A stretch of 64,000 nt of DNA from a virus, in the IMG/VR virus record IMGVR_UViG_3300020193_000017, positions 1-64,000 of that record; one strand, given 5' to 3'. A program made the translations under genes and the position numbers. Shown here in pieces: positions 26,353 to 34,570 of the stretch. Each line of letters starts with the position of its first letter. Positions within the stretch are counted from its first letter, which is position 1. The notes below the pieces were generated by a model. It had not been told where the DNA came from. It did not search any database and was given only the letters and a program-made list of their open reading frames with translations.

Positions 26353-27028
26353 CCCCTTTGTAAAGGGTTTCGTAAAAGAAATAATTCCAAGGGTTTTCGC
26401 GGTATCAATCAAAGATAGGTACCAAAGAGCCATGTTATTTTGTAGGTACCAAGAGTTTTATGAATCACCATATCTTGAAATAAGAGGTAAGTTTTTTTAT
26501 TGGGAAGACTTCATGTCTTTGTACAAAGAAAAGAGGAAAGAAGGGATATTTACATATCCTGAAGATTGGTCTGGTTTTAATATACCATCAAAGGTTATTC
26601 GGGAAGGTTTAGATACGTTTGACAAAGACAAGGGACCTTATGACGAGATAATGAGTAAAATATATTACTATTGTGAAGATTATCCTCTAAGATTTCAAAA
26701 ACCAAGGGGTAGGTGGTATCTGATTGCCGCCAATAATATGGATTCATCAACGATGAAACATGAGATAGCCCATGGTCTTTATTATACGAACAACGAATAT
26801 AAAAAAGGAATGAATGCTTTAATTTCTAAAATGAAAGCAAATCAATACAACAAGGTAAAGAGGTCATTAACTCGTTTGGGGTATCGTGATGATAAAAAAA
26901 TAATTGACGATGAGATTCAAGCATATTTTGCGACAGGATTAGATAAAAGTTTTGGTGGTAATGAGTTTAAGAAATTACAAAAAGATTTTATAGATATATT
27001 CAATACCTACATGACCACCCCGAAGTAA
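26339..27028 (+). CDS. Zincin-like putative metallopeptidase
   Basis: The start at 26339 gives 229 residues; an in-frame extension upstream lies inside the previous gene. HEIAH at residues 141-145 is an HExxH zinc site on a helix (STMKHEIAHGLYYTNNEYKK), and DEIQAYFATGL about 60 residues later could hold the third ligand. The N-terminal 120 residues are rich in aromatic and basic residues and not recognised. A HAD-family remnant follows in another frame. It could cut a host or phage protein, but inactive members of such families are known. Confidence 0.5.
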   Translation: MKINSPFVKGFVKEIIPRVFAVSIKDRYQRAMLFCRYQEFYESPYLEIRGKFFYWEDFMSLYKEKRKEGIFTYPEDWSGFNIPSKVIREGLDTFDKDKGPYDEIMSKIYYYCEDYPLRFQKPRGRWYLIAANNMDSSTMKHEIAHGLYYTNNEYKKGMNALISKMKANQYNKVKRSLTRLGYRDDKKIIDDEIQAYFATGLDKSFGGNEFKKLQKDFIDIFNTYMTTPK

Positions 27029-27183
27029 CTCACTTGGTTGCGGTTGATGATTTAGATATGGGTAAAAATGGTGAGTCTTGGAAAGAATGGGGATTGGATA
27101 ACCTTGTTTCGACCCCATTAGGAAGCCAAGGGATAAAACAATCGGGTATCAAAGATAAAATTATTCGTTTTATAATAGATTAA
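26971..27183 (+). pseudogene. Remnant of a HAD-family hydrolase (C-terminal part)
   Basis: A frame different from the upstream gene is open for 70 codons and has no ATG near its start. It reads HPEVTHLVAVDDLDMGK, then EWGLDNLV and SQGIKQSGIKDKII. This is the C-terminal pattern of a Bacteroidota HAD-domain family (acidic VDD, then a Gly-Ile-Lys-rich end). The N-terminal part with the nucleophile Asp is missing, so this is probably a decayed gene. A start at TTG 27034 is possible. Confidence 0.5.
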
Positions 27184-27224
27184 AACAGGTTTTTCAATAT
27201 TTATTGGTAATATTTATATCTTTT

Positions 27225-28823
27225 ATGAAAAGGTCCCTTCAGGAAGAATTAGAGAAAATACACTCGATTACTTATGGTAAAAAGGTAATTAATGAGGGTA
27301 TCATCGATACTATTTTACAAAAAGTTGGATTAAAGAAATCCGATGGAAAAAAGGAGGATGACCCAACCAAAGCGGATTTTGTTTCTGATGATGTTAAACA
27401 ATTCTTTTCCACATTAGAAAATATAAAAACAGATATTCAACAACAAACATCTGGCGGATATGAATACCAAAAAGATGTTGAGAGTGTTCAAATTGGTTTA
27501 AAAATATTAGGTTATGATTTACCCAAATACGGAGTTGATGGTAAATACGGACCAGAGACCGCAGCCGCAGTTCAGAAATTTAAGCAAGACAATAATTTAG
27601 AAAATAAATCAAGTAATGGTAGTTCAGGAGAACAAATATCGGAATCGATATTGGTTTCAATACTTGATGATTTTAAATTAATGAAAGAGGCGGTCCAACT
27701 TGTTCGGTTGGATGATACATCATATTCAAATGTAAGGTTTGATAGAGACGGAACTCAATATGATGAGGTAAACAAAGCATTATTAGATGACCTACAAAAA
27801 GCGGCTTCTGCGGCTGGTGTTGTTGCAACAATTACAACCGCAAAAACTGGTCACGGATTTTTTACAAAATCTGGACATAAAAGTAGACACATGTCTAAAA
27901 CGGCGGTTGATATTGCAATATTAGATGGTCAAGGAGCTAAGGGGGCATCAAATCCAAATAATGGTAATCCGTCATTTAGAGAGAAGGGTAACTTACTTAA
28001 AGATGCTTTAGTTCAATTAGGATATACTTGGAACACAGAGAGTGGTAATCCTAAAGCAGTACTTTGGCAAACCGATACCGGTGGTAATCACTACAATCAC
28101 CTCCACGTCTCCAACAATTCAGGGGCGTCTACCGCTGAACTTGATGCTATGTCTTTATCTGGCGGAGGGGGTTCCTTAATGTCACCAGAAGATATTAAAG
28201 TGTTGGTTGATAAATTAAAACAAAAAGGAGTTACATCTGAGGAATTAAAAGTATACATTGATTCTGTTTTAACAGGGGGTGGTGCTGAGTTTACCGATAT
28301 AGATTTAAATACAACTGAAGGTTTTGACGTATATACTGAAATCTGTCAGAAATTTATAAGTACAAATGGTCCTAACCCACTTGGAATTACAGGTGAGATG
28401 ATGGCTAAAGGCGCTAAAGAAGCATTTATGAGATATCAACGTTATGTCCCACCAGAATTAGCATTAAGTCAATTAGTACTTGAAGGTGGTATTCGTAATG
28501 ATAAGTTAGAAAGTAGACCAATCAGAACCAAAAACCCGTTCAACGTTGGTAACACCGATTCAGGCGCTAATGTTGAACACAATGAAGTTCAGTCAGGTAT
28601 CAATGCATATTACAATTTGGTGGCTAGAAATTACTTAGGTAAGGGCAAAACCGCTAAAGACTTGATTACCAACTTTGTAAATAAGAATGGTAATCGTTAT
28701 GCTACGGCTCCCGACTATGAGAAACAATTAAACGTTTTAGCATCCCAAGCCCGTAGAATTGCTACGCCGGTAATAGCGAAAGTGACCTCACAAAAAAGTT
28801 CAAGTGCTGAAACGATAGCGTAA
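27225..28823 (+). CDS. Multidomain peptidoglycan hydrolase (PG-binding, M15-like peptidase, glucosaminidase-like) with leader-like N-terminus
   Basis: The start at 27225 gives 532 residues. Residues 1-25 form an amphipathic leader ending VINEG. Residues 80-125 are a PG_binding_1 domain (GVDGKYGPETAAAVQKFK). Residues 160-300 look like an M15/LAS metallopeptidase: SRHMSKTAVDI at 220-230 and HLH at 292-294 give the His-Asp-His zinc ligands. Residues 370-520 resemble a glucosaminidase (PPELALSQLVLEGGIR with the expected Glu, then NPFNVGN). Both peptide and glycan bonds could be cut. The leader suggests packaging inside the virion, so a role in DNA entry is as likely as lysis. Confidence 0.7.
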   Translation: MKRSLQEELEKIHSITYGKKVINEGIIDTILQKVGLKKSDGKKEDDPTKADFVSDDVKQFFSTLENIKTDIQQQTSGGYEYQKDVESVQIGLKILGYDLPKYGVDGKYGPETAAAVQKFKQDNNLENKSSNGSSGEQISESILVSILDDFKLMKEAVQLVRLDDTSYSNVRFDRDGTQYDEVNKALLDDLQKAASAAGVVATITTAKTGHGFFTKSGHKSRHMSKTAVDIAILDGQGAKGASNPNNGNPSFREKGNLLKDALVQLGYTWNTESGNPKAVLWQTDTGGNHYNHLHVSNNSGASTAELDAMSLSGGGGSLMSPEDIKVLVDKLKQKGVTSEELKVYIDSVLTGGGAEFTDIDLNTTEGFDVYTEICQKFISTNGPNPLGITGEMMAKGAKEAFMRYQRYVPPELALSQLVLEGGIRNDKLESRPIRTKNPFNVGNTDSGANVEHNEVQSGINAYYNLVARNYLGKGKTAKDLITNFVNKNGNRYATAPDYEKQLNVLASQARRIATPVIAKVTSQKSSSAETIA

Positions 28824-28877
28824 TATTTTTTTTTTAATAAAATATTTTTTATCTTAGCAAATATAAAACCGACAACA

Positions 28878-29114
28878 ATGGCAAAAGACAATTGTATCAT
28901 CTGCGGAAAAGAAACCCCTTACGAGTACGAAACACACATCGATTACAGAATTGGTTACATTGAAGGTGCGGGGCAACTCTGTTCGCATTGTTATCTGAAG
29001 GGTTCTCCCGAGGGAAGAGAAACCATTTGTGTACCAAAACACGTCATTTGGGAAACTCCAAACGATATGGAATTGGGTAGAAAAATTAGAAGCTACTCCA
29101 ATTTTGGTATTTAA
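28878..29114 (+). CDS. Zinc-ribbon protein
   Basis: A 78-residue protein with CIICGKE near the start and CSHCYLKG about 30 residues later, a C4 zinc ribbon. The C-terminal part has VPKHVIWETPNDMELGRKI. A weak TATCTTAG -7-like site lies 20 bases upstream. It may bind nucleic acid or act as a small adaptor; no exact family is recognised. Confidence 0.6.
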   Translation: MAKDNCIICGKETPYEYETHIDYRIGYIEGAGQLCSHCYLKGSPEGRETICVPKHVIWETPNDMELGRKIRSYSNFGI

Positions 29115-29198
29115 CCTGTAATTCCATTTCAATCCATCTATAATTTCCATAATTATAATCAATTACGAAGTATTTATATTAAGTAAAACTATCGATAG

Positions 29199-30383
29199 AT
29201 GGATAAAAATACAGAAAAATATTTGAGAAGTTTAATTAAAGAATCTCTAACCTCAGATGTTGGGGAAATGGCGTATAAACGTAAGGAAGTTAGAGATGAT
29301 GGTTCTAAGTTAGCAGCGTATAGACCATTTTTTAAGCAAGATAACAATACTGAGATACCAGATTATTGGATTTGTAACCCCACAAAAGAACAGGGTAAGG
29401 ACATTTTAATTGTACCTCTCGATTGTCAGGAATTATCGGAATTTGAATCCGCAAATGCCGATTGGTTAAAATCATTAGAACAAACCCACTCATTAAAACC
29501 CCAACTTGTCGCCTGTACAAGAGGAAAATATAAGAGACCAATAGAGAAGTACCTTGAAGGTGGGTATAAACCAACAGGTGAGAGATATTCCGCAAGCGAG
29601 TGGAACAACAGAATTATTAAAGATATAGTTTCAAAACATTTCGAAAATGATGAGTTTAACAATGAACTTAACAAAAGAAGTATTCCGGGTGTTGTGTCGA
29701 AAGATAGAAAGAACGTAAGTCAATATGGTTCATTTGAAAATGAACGTATAAAATATGAGACTCACAATAACAACGGATATGCTTCAGCATCGGATTTCTT
29801 GAGAGCAGCAATTGCTCGTTTGAATGGAGAAGAAGCACCAAAATATAAAACCTTCCACATGGCTCGCCAATATAATAATAATTATAGTAATTGGAGAGCA
29901 GACAAAAAAATGGATAAAAGATATGCTGGTCAAACTGAAATATATCTGTTGGACGCCTTCGGTTATGAACAATCTAATTTGGATGTTTTATTAAGAGCAG
30001 ATTTAGAAATTAATGGTGAAAAGTTAGCAAATAGTTTTGTTTGGAATGTGAGATTCAAAACAATTTTCGCAAAAAAGTTACCAGATGATAGTAGATTAAA
30101 AGGTGGATTCCACGACGATAAACTATTCCAATCATCGTCAACAGCTCAACTTGATGCTAATAAAGTATTCAATGATAATAATCCAATAATGAAGGATATC
30201 AATGTTGTAAATGCTTTGATTCAGGCAATTGAAGATTTGAAAGACCAAATTAAATCAACAAATCCAAATGATATTTTGAGGAAAGCATCGGTTAAACAAT
30301 ACCAAGTTGGCCCGGCCCAACCCACAGACCGTCGAATTCAAGAAAATATAATAAAAAAAATAATTAAAAAATTAAACAATTAA
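29199..30383 (+). CDS. Candidate internal head protein with leader-like N-terminus
   Basis: A 394-residue protein of unknown family. The start MDKNTEKYLRSLIKESL looks like the short amphipathic leaders of other genes in this window. The body is soluble and basic, rich in Asn, Tyr and Lys. The C-terminus ends with a second amphipathic helix (QENIIKKIIKKLNN). TATTTATA lies 20 bases before the start, as for other leader-bearing genes. A virion location is inferred from the leader only. Confidence 0.45.
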   Translation: MDKNTEKYLRSLIKESLTSDVGEMAYKRKEVRDDGSKLAAYRPFFKQDNNTEIPDYWICNPTKEQGKDILIVPLDCQELSEFESANADWLKSLEQTHSLKPQLVACTRGKYKRPIEKYLEGGYKPTGERYSASEWNNRIIKDIVSKHFENDEFNNELNKRSIPGVVSKDRKNVSQYGSFENERIKYETHNNNGYASASDFLRAAIARLNGEEAPKYKTFHMARQYNNNYSNWRADKKMDKRYAGQTEIYLLDAFGYEQSNLDVLLRADLEINGEKLANSFVWNVRFKTIFAKKLPDDSRLKGGFHDDKLFQSSSTAQLDANKVFNDNNPIMKDINVVNALIQAIEDLKDQIKSTNPNDILRKASVKQYQVGPAQPTDRRIQENIIKKIIKKLNN

Positions 30384-30385
30384 AA

Positions 30386-30739
30386 ATGGCAATTCAAGTA
30401 ACAGGATTTTTTCCAAACGCACACAATGAGAGCTACGTAAAAGACCCAGTAATTACCTTACAGGTTAAACAAGTACCAATGGGTAAATTAAGTGTAGATT
30501 GTCTATTATGTGTCTCAAAAGAATATACCTATCCAGGTAATAACATTGCACCAAAAACAGAATTAATGCAGGTCTCAATGTTCAGCATAAATGATATCGA
30601 TAGAACAGTACTAAGTTTCGACGCGTCAATCACAGACCCATACGAACAATTGTTAGCTTCGGTTCAGGATTTCTTAATTGATAAATTCACAACCGAAAAC
30701 CCAACACTAACTTTAGCTGAATACGTATCCGCTGAATAA
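30386..30739 (+). CDS. Hypothetical protein
   Basis: A 117-residue soluble protein, beta-rich (ITLQVKQVPMGKLSVDCLLC), starting two bases after the previous stop. It may be a structural phage protein. Not recognised. Confidence 0.5.
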   Translation: MAIQVTGFFPNAHNESYVKDPVITLQVKQVPMGKLSVDCLLCVSKEYTYPGNNIAPKTELMQVSMFSINDIDRTVLSFDASITDPYEQLLASVQDFLIDKFTTENPTLTLAEYVSAE

Positions 30740-30788
30740 ATTAAACCAAATTGGTAATAACATTTAAAAAAATTTAAAAACAAATAAA

Positions 30789-31130
30789 ATGAACACAAAA
30801 CAATGGGTTATATCCCAATTAGAGTGCAAAATCCAAGAAGGAGATTTGCAAAATGTAGTTTACGTAGTACATTATCGCAGACAAGCAACGGAGGTGGTTG
30901 GAGATAAAACCTACTTTGCCGACACCTATTCATCATTAGGTTTACCTGCGCCTGACCCTACGGAGTTCACCCCTTACGAGGACTTAACAAAAGCACAAGT
31001 AGAGGGATGGCTAAATGAAAATTTGCCTATTGCCGACATTGATGCAGGTTTAGATGCACAAATTGAACTTCAAAAAAATCCAACTACAAGCACACCTGAG
31101 TTGCCTTGGAATGAAAACAACCAGGCGTAA
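30789..31130 (+). CDS. DUF7936-like phage protein
   Basis: A 113-residue protein with VVYVVHYRRQATEVVG, then SLGLPAPDPTEFTPYEDLT and WLNENLP, ending LPWNENNQA. This order (a VHxRR strand, a Pro/Asp loop, FxPYExLT, a Trp helix and a final LPW) matches a small family common in phage structural regions and often placed near tail-fibre genes. The family number is from memory. It precedes a TnpB remnant on the other strand. Confidence 0.45.
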   Translation: MNTKQWVISQLECKIQEGDLQNVVYVVHYRRQATEVVGDKTYFADTYSSLGLPAPDPTEFTPYEDLTKAQVEGWLNENLPIADIDAGLDAQIELQKNPTTSTPELPWNENNQA

Positions 31131-31140
31131 TCTATATGAA

Positions 31141-31326
31141 CTACCAAACCACTAAAGATGGTTTGGTTTCTTGGGTAGATGAACCAACGTTCATCATACC
31201 TCCACAAGCGTAAATTTCTGCTGTTCCAGCAGTATTATTTTTTGTAAATGCAAGGTGTTTGATGTTATTTGCTGCAAGAACATCTCGATTGTGTGTTCTT
31301 CCGCAGGAATTACAAGTGACCATCAC
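31141..31326 (-). pseudogene. IS200/IS605-type TnpB remnant (C-terminal zinc finger)
   Basis: A 61-codon frame begins MMVTCNSCGRTHNRDVLAAN and later has GTAEIYACGG. This is the C-terminal end of TnpB: second half of the zinc finger (CNSC), the RD..AA segment with the last RuvC Asp, and the GTxEIYACG tail. The first 300 residues or so are missing, so it is a dead fragment. It differs from the intact TnpB at 62.3 kb, so it came from another element. Confidence 0.75.
31144..31166. repeat. Hairpin at the 3' end of the TnpB remnant
   Basis: CCAAACCA and TGGTTTGG form a perfect 8-base-pair stem with a 7-base loop. It overlaps the end of the remnant, where IS200/IS605 elements carry their right-end hairpin. 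Confidence 0.5.
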
Positions 31327-31356
31327 ATGGATGATATAAAAAATATTGTTGGATAG

Positions 31357-31388
31357 CTTGAAAAATCAAAAATAATTTCTTATATTTT
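31357..31388 (+). promoter_or_regulatory. Bacteroidota-type promoter
   Basis: CTTG at 31357-31360, exactly 20 bases, TATATTTT at 31381-31388. It is 14 bases before the next start. Confidence 0.5.
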
Positions 31389-31402
31389 TAAAAAAGGAAA
31401 AG

Positions 31403-31834
31403 ATGAACATTAAACAAGCTCTAAAGAGAAAAAACAAATTGTTGGCATTAGTTGTCGAAGAATTTAACAAGGCTTCAACCTACAATAGTATTGAAGAGGG
31501 TAATCCGAGACCATATTCTACCACAGAATCAATTAAAAAATGGCAACTATATTCGGAAGAATTGGTTGAATTGAAAACTAAAATTCATAAAGCCAATGTA
31601 CCGATGTTTGATAAAATTTTCACTCTTTCTGAATTGAAGAGTCAAATTAAATTTTTGAGAACATTGAATTGTACTCAAGGAAAGGAAAGAAATCGTTGGT
31701 CTGAGGGCGAGGCGGTAGTCCGTCACGCTGAGATTAACACCGTTGAAAGGGATAATATGATTAAAGTTCTTGAAACAAGAATTGAAATGATTCAAGATGA
31801 ACTTGACGATTTTAATTTCATTACTTTAATTTAA
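31403..31834 (+). CDS. Coiled-coil protein, possibly DIP1984-like
   Basis: A 143-residue helical protein. MNIKQALKRKNKLLALVVEE, then an Asn near residue 70 (KANVPMFDK) and SELKSQIKFLRTL resemble the layout of DIP1984-type coiled-coil proteins, but the match is loose. It has its own promoter. Function unknown. Confidence 0.45.
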   Translation: MNIKQALKRKNKLLALVVEEFNKASTYNSIEEGNPRPYSTTESIKKWQLYSEELVELKTKIHKANVPMFDKIFTLSELKSQIKFLRTLNCTQGKERNRWSEGEAVVRHAEINTVERDNMIKVLETRIEMIQDELDDFNFITLI

Positions 31835-32049
31835 AATTTTGGATTGGGGGAGAAGGATAATTTTAATAATGAGTTACACAATTTAAATGGCTGCAAACCA
31901 TTCAACACTTGATAAGTTAACGATGATATCGAATATCAAAACTCAGAACTCAAAATATTCAAAATTGTAATTGACTGTCAAAGTTTAAAATTCCTTTTAA
32001 TTCATTTTAAAGTTTGAATTCAAACCCAATCCTCCTTTTTTCTAAATTT
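31835..32049. other. Intergenic stretch without a supported gene
   Basis: This 215-base gap holds only a 27-codon frame at 31887-31970 (MAANHSTLDKLTMI), too short to support, and AT-rich sequence with weak palindromes. No clear promoter is seen. Confidence 0.4.
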
Positions 32050-32322
32050 ATGATGAACAACATATTTGAAATCTTTATTGGAATAGTCTCTTGTTATGTA
32101 CTCGGGGTAATAATCTATTTAGCAATGCAATTTTTTTCTATTAGAAAGGAACCTGAAATGATAAGTTCATTATACATCGATGAGAACAAGGAACCCGAAA
32201 CGGAATTAGATTATAATCCAAAACGAATGAAAGAAAATAAAAGTAATCGGGATAACCCAGTTGTAAAGGTAATTAAAAGGAAACAAACTAAAAAGGGGTC
32301 ATTCAAGACAAAACTTAAATAG
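32050..32322 (+). CDS. Single-pass membrane protein with basic tail
   Basis: The start at 32050 gives 90 residues: one membrane helix (IFIGIVSCYVLGVIIYLAM), then a charged tail ending in Lys-rich sequence (VIKRKQTKKGSFKTK). It is followed by a terminator. Not recognised. Confidence 0.55.
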   Translation: MMNNIFEIFIGIVSCYVLGVIIYLAMQFFSIRKEPEMISSLYIDENKEPETELDYNPKRMKENKSNRDNPVVKVIKRKQTKKGSFKTKLK

Positions 32323-32376
32323 ATTCAAATACCCTTTAAGATGGGATTTAAAAAAAATTAATTTCTATAAAATTAT

Positions 32377-32406
32377 AACCCCTACCCACAAAGGAGGGGT
32401 TTTTTA
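32377..32406 (+). terminator. Rho-independent terminator
   Basis: Stem AACCCCT/AGGGGTT with an 11-base loop, then TTTTTA. Confidence 0.8.
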
Positions 32407-32438
32407 TTGGATATTGATATTTATATATAAAAATAGAC

Positions 32439-32672
32439 ATGGCTAAGATTATTAAACTATCACTCACCGACATCGAGAATATCGTTAAGAACACTATTAA
32501 TGAAGCGGAATTCGATGATTTTGATACCAAGACACAACCTGAGGAATTACCCGACGCCCAAAACTATGAGGACGAGGAAAAAATTAAAAAAACTATGGCA
32601 ATCGGTAGAGGTGAAGATGGTAAGATTTACGTAACAGACGTAGAGACTGGTGACATTTTAGGGGTTAAATAA
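32439..32672 (+). CDS. Small acidic protein with leader-like N-terminus
   Basis: A 77-residue protein. MAKIIKLSLTDIENIVKNTI then NEAE resembles a T4-type capsid-targeting peptide ending in I-N-E. The rest is acidic (EELPDAQNYEDEEK) with a small beta segment at the end (GKIYVTDVETGDIL). It follows a terminator and a TATTTATA motif. The role as an internal head protein is inferred. Confidence 0.5.
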   Translation: MAKIIKLSLTDIENIVKNTINEAEFDDFDTKTQPEELPDAQNYEDEEKIKKTMAIGRGEDGKIYVTDVETGDILGVK

Positions 32673-33203
32673 CTATTTACCCTTTTTAGATTTAATGTCC
32701 TTTTGAATGTTTGATTTAAGTTTAAATAAACCCTCAAGTATAATAACATTTGTTTGAGGGTTTTCTATTTCATTCAGAATTTGTTTGGTGGACTCATCAA
32801 CTCTTGGTCGCACTGAATCTGTAAATCCCATTTGTGAATATCGTTCAAGTGATTCTCTTTTTAGAACTCTTACACCACCCTTCTTAACTTCTGTCTTAAT
32901 CTTATTTTCCAAATCTACAATCTGATTCATAATCTCTATTTCTCTATCAACTATTGCATTGGTACATTCTCTTTGGTTACTTATTATTTGAGTATTTAAT
33001 TCGTTTACTCTAGTGTTCAGTTCTTCGATTTGGGTATTTTGCAACTTTACTCTTAGAACCAATTCATCACTACTTGATGTAAAAGAATCAACCATTTTTG
33101 GCCCGATTGAAATCAAAATGATTGAAAATAACAACAATAATAATGCAATTATTCTTTGACCTTGAGTGAATTTTGATAATATATCAGATATATATTTGAA
33201 CAT
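32673..33203 (-). CDS. Membrane-anchored coiled-coil protein
   Basis: A 176-residue protein with one membrane helix (RIIALLLLLFSIILISIG) near residue 20 and a long coiled coil (VKLQNTQIEELNTRVNELNT), then a charged tail. Such a design fits a holin-linked, spanin-like or sensor protein. It converges with the gene at 32439, whose stop abuts its own. TATTTATT lies 6 bases before its start. Confidence 0.55.
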   Translation of the reverse strand: MFKYISDILSKFTQGQRIIALLLLLFSIILISIGPKMVDSFTSSSDELVLRVKLQNTQIEELNTRVNELNTQIISNQRECTNAIVDREIEIMNQIVDLENKIKTEVKKGGVRVLKRESLERYSQMGFTDSVRPRVDESTKQILNEIENPQTNVIILEGLFKLKSNIQKDIKSKKGK

Positions 33204-33230
33204 TCTAGTAATAAATATTTAAAAAATATT

Positions 33231-33569
33231 ATGGGCAAAAATAAAAAGGGGATTAATAATAAAGTCGTTACCCTCTACGAACCCGATGGATATGATGAAT
33301 TCGATGTTTATGTCACATATACCATTTTCAATGAGAAAGAAATATTGGATGATTCTTTTGGAGATTCACAATACATCAATCGAGAAGACATTGATATAAA
33401 ACACTATGAATCAAATAGTGACGAGGAAATGCCTGATTGGGTTACCGAGGATTTAATTTATGATTCATTGGTTGAAGAATTGGAAGACGAGGTAGATGAT
33501 TGGGAAAATGAAAACGAATTGAAAGATTTAGAAGACGATACAGACGAGGAAGACGACGAGAATTGGTAA
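33231..33569 (+). CDS. Highly acidic protein
   Basis: A 112-residue protein with a basic start (GKNKKGINNK) and then a strongly Asp/Glu-rich body ending DDTDEEDDENW. It may mimic DNA or bind basic host proteins, as many small phage inhibitors do. That is inference from charge alone. Confidence 0.5.
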   Translation: MGKNKKGINNKVVTLYEPDGYDEFDVYVTYTIFNEKEILDDSFGDSQYINREDIDIKHYESNSDEEMPDWVTEDLIYDSLVEELEDEVDDWENENELKDLEDDTDEEDDENW

Positions 33570-33583
33570 AAATTTTGAATATT

Positions 33584-33615
33584 TTTGGTATTTTCAGGTT
33601 ATATCGATACATTTG
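33584..33615 (+). promoter_or_regulatory. Bacteroidota-type promoter
   Basis: TTTG at 33584-33587, exactly 20 bases, TACATTTG at 33608-33615: a full consensus match, upstream of a small membrane-protein gene and the exonuclease. Confidence 0.75.
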
Positions 33616-33633
33616 TAAATATAAGGATATAAT

Positions 33634-33789
33634 ATGTCAAACAACAACTCAAATTCTTCTGAAAAAATCGGACTTTTCGGTCTGATGTTCTTAATATTTA
33701 TGACCTTAAAACTTATTGGTTTATTTGAACCAAGGGTAACCGCACCATTATGGGGTGGTTTTGCACTTATTCTTGTTTTATACTTTTAA
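33634..33789 (+). CDS. Small membrane protein
   Basis: A 51-residue frame that begins MSNNNSNSSEKIG and continues with two hydrophobic stretches (LFGLMFLIFMTLKLIGLF and WGGFALILVLYF). The strong promoter just upstream and tight spacing to the exonuclease support it. Not recognised. Confidence 0.6.
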   Translation: MSNNNSNSSEKIGLFGLMFLIFMTLKLIGLFEPRVTAPLWGGFALILVLYF

Positions 33790-33799
33790 AAAAATTATA

Positions 33800-34444
33800 A
33801 TGAAATACGTTAGTATTGACATTGAAACTTCGGGACTTAATCCTGAAACAAACGATGTGTTGTCTATAGGCGCAATTATCGAGGACACATCCAAGAAGTT
33901 ACCCTTCGAACAAATTCCAAAGTTTAATGCTATTGTTCTCCAACACACCATTCAGGGTTCGCCCCGAGCAATCACTATGAACAAGGATGTTATTTCAATG
34001 ATTGGTGAGTATCTTGAGGGTAAGGATGATGTAAGAGAGATTTTAAATAGTAATAGTGGATATAAATTCTACGAAGAAGAGGAGGTAGTTAAAAAGTTTT
34101 ATGAATTCCTTTGGGTAAACGGATATGGTGATGGGGTTCTAAATCAATTATTGGTAACATCGAAAATTGATTCAAACTTAAAACCTATTACACTAAATGT
34201 TGCAGGTAAAAACTTTGGAACATTTGATAAATTGTTTTTGGAAGAATTGCCGTTGTGGAAAAAACTAATTAGAACTCGTCAGAGAGTAATTGACCCATCA
34301 ATCTTATTTGTTGATTGGTCAGAAGATAATGCTCTTCCTTCACTTTCTAAATGTAAAGAACGTGCCGGTGTTGGGGGAATTGTTACCCATAATGCTCTTG
34401 AAGATGCGTGGGATGTTGTTGAACTACTAAGAAAGAACTACTAG
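33800..34444 (+). CDS. DnaQ-type 3'-5' exonuclease
   Basis: The start at 33800 (MKYVSIDIETSG) is chosen because Exo I follows directly. The 214 residues contain Exo I as DIETSG (Asp7, Glu9), Exo II in AGKNFGTFDKLF and Exo III as HNALEDAWD, the DEDDh arrangement. It could proofread, trim RNA or degrade host DNA. There is no attached polymerase domain. It is second in a short operon from the 33.6 kb promoter. Confidence 0.85.
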   Translation: MKYVSIDIETSGLNPETNDVLSIGAIIEDTSKKLPFEQIPKFNAIVLQHTIQGSPRAITMNKDVISMIGEYLEGKDDVREILNSNSGYKFYEEEEVVKKFYEFLWVNGYGDGVLNQLLVTSKIDSNLKPITLNVAGKNFGTFDKLFLEELPLWKKLIRTRQRVIDPSILFVDWSEDNALPSLSKCKERAGVGGIVTHNALEDAWDVVELLRKNY

Positions 34445-34534
34445 TCCAAATAAAGTGCCACGAATTAAAAAGAATGTTTTAGGTATAAGTTAATATAATT
34501 TTTATAGTTTTATATTAAAATATTTTAAATATTT

Positions 34535-34566
34535 TTTGGAATATTAAAAACTTGTGTATATCTTTG
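34535..34566 (+). promoter_or_regulatory. Bacteroidota-type promoter, almost leaderless
   Basis: TTTG at 34535-34538, exactly 20 bases, TATCTTTG at 34559-34566. The ATG lies four bases later, so the mRNA would start at or near the start codon. Confidence 0.7.
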
Positions 34567-34570
34567 TGGT

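Noticed and set aside
31887-31970. 27-codon frame in the gap before 32050
   Set aside because: Too short, no promoter, no recognisable pattern.
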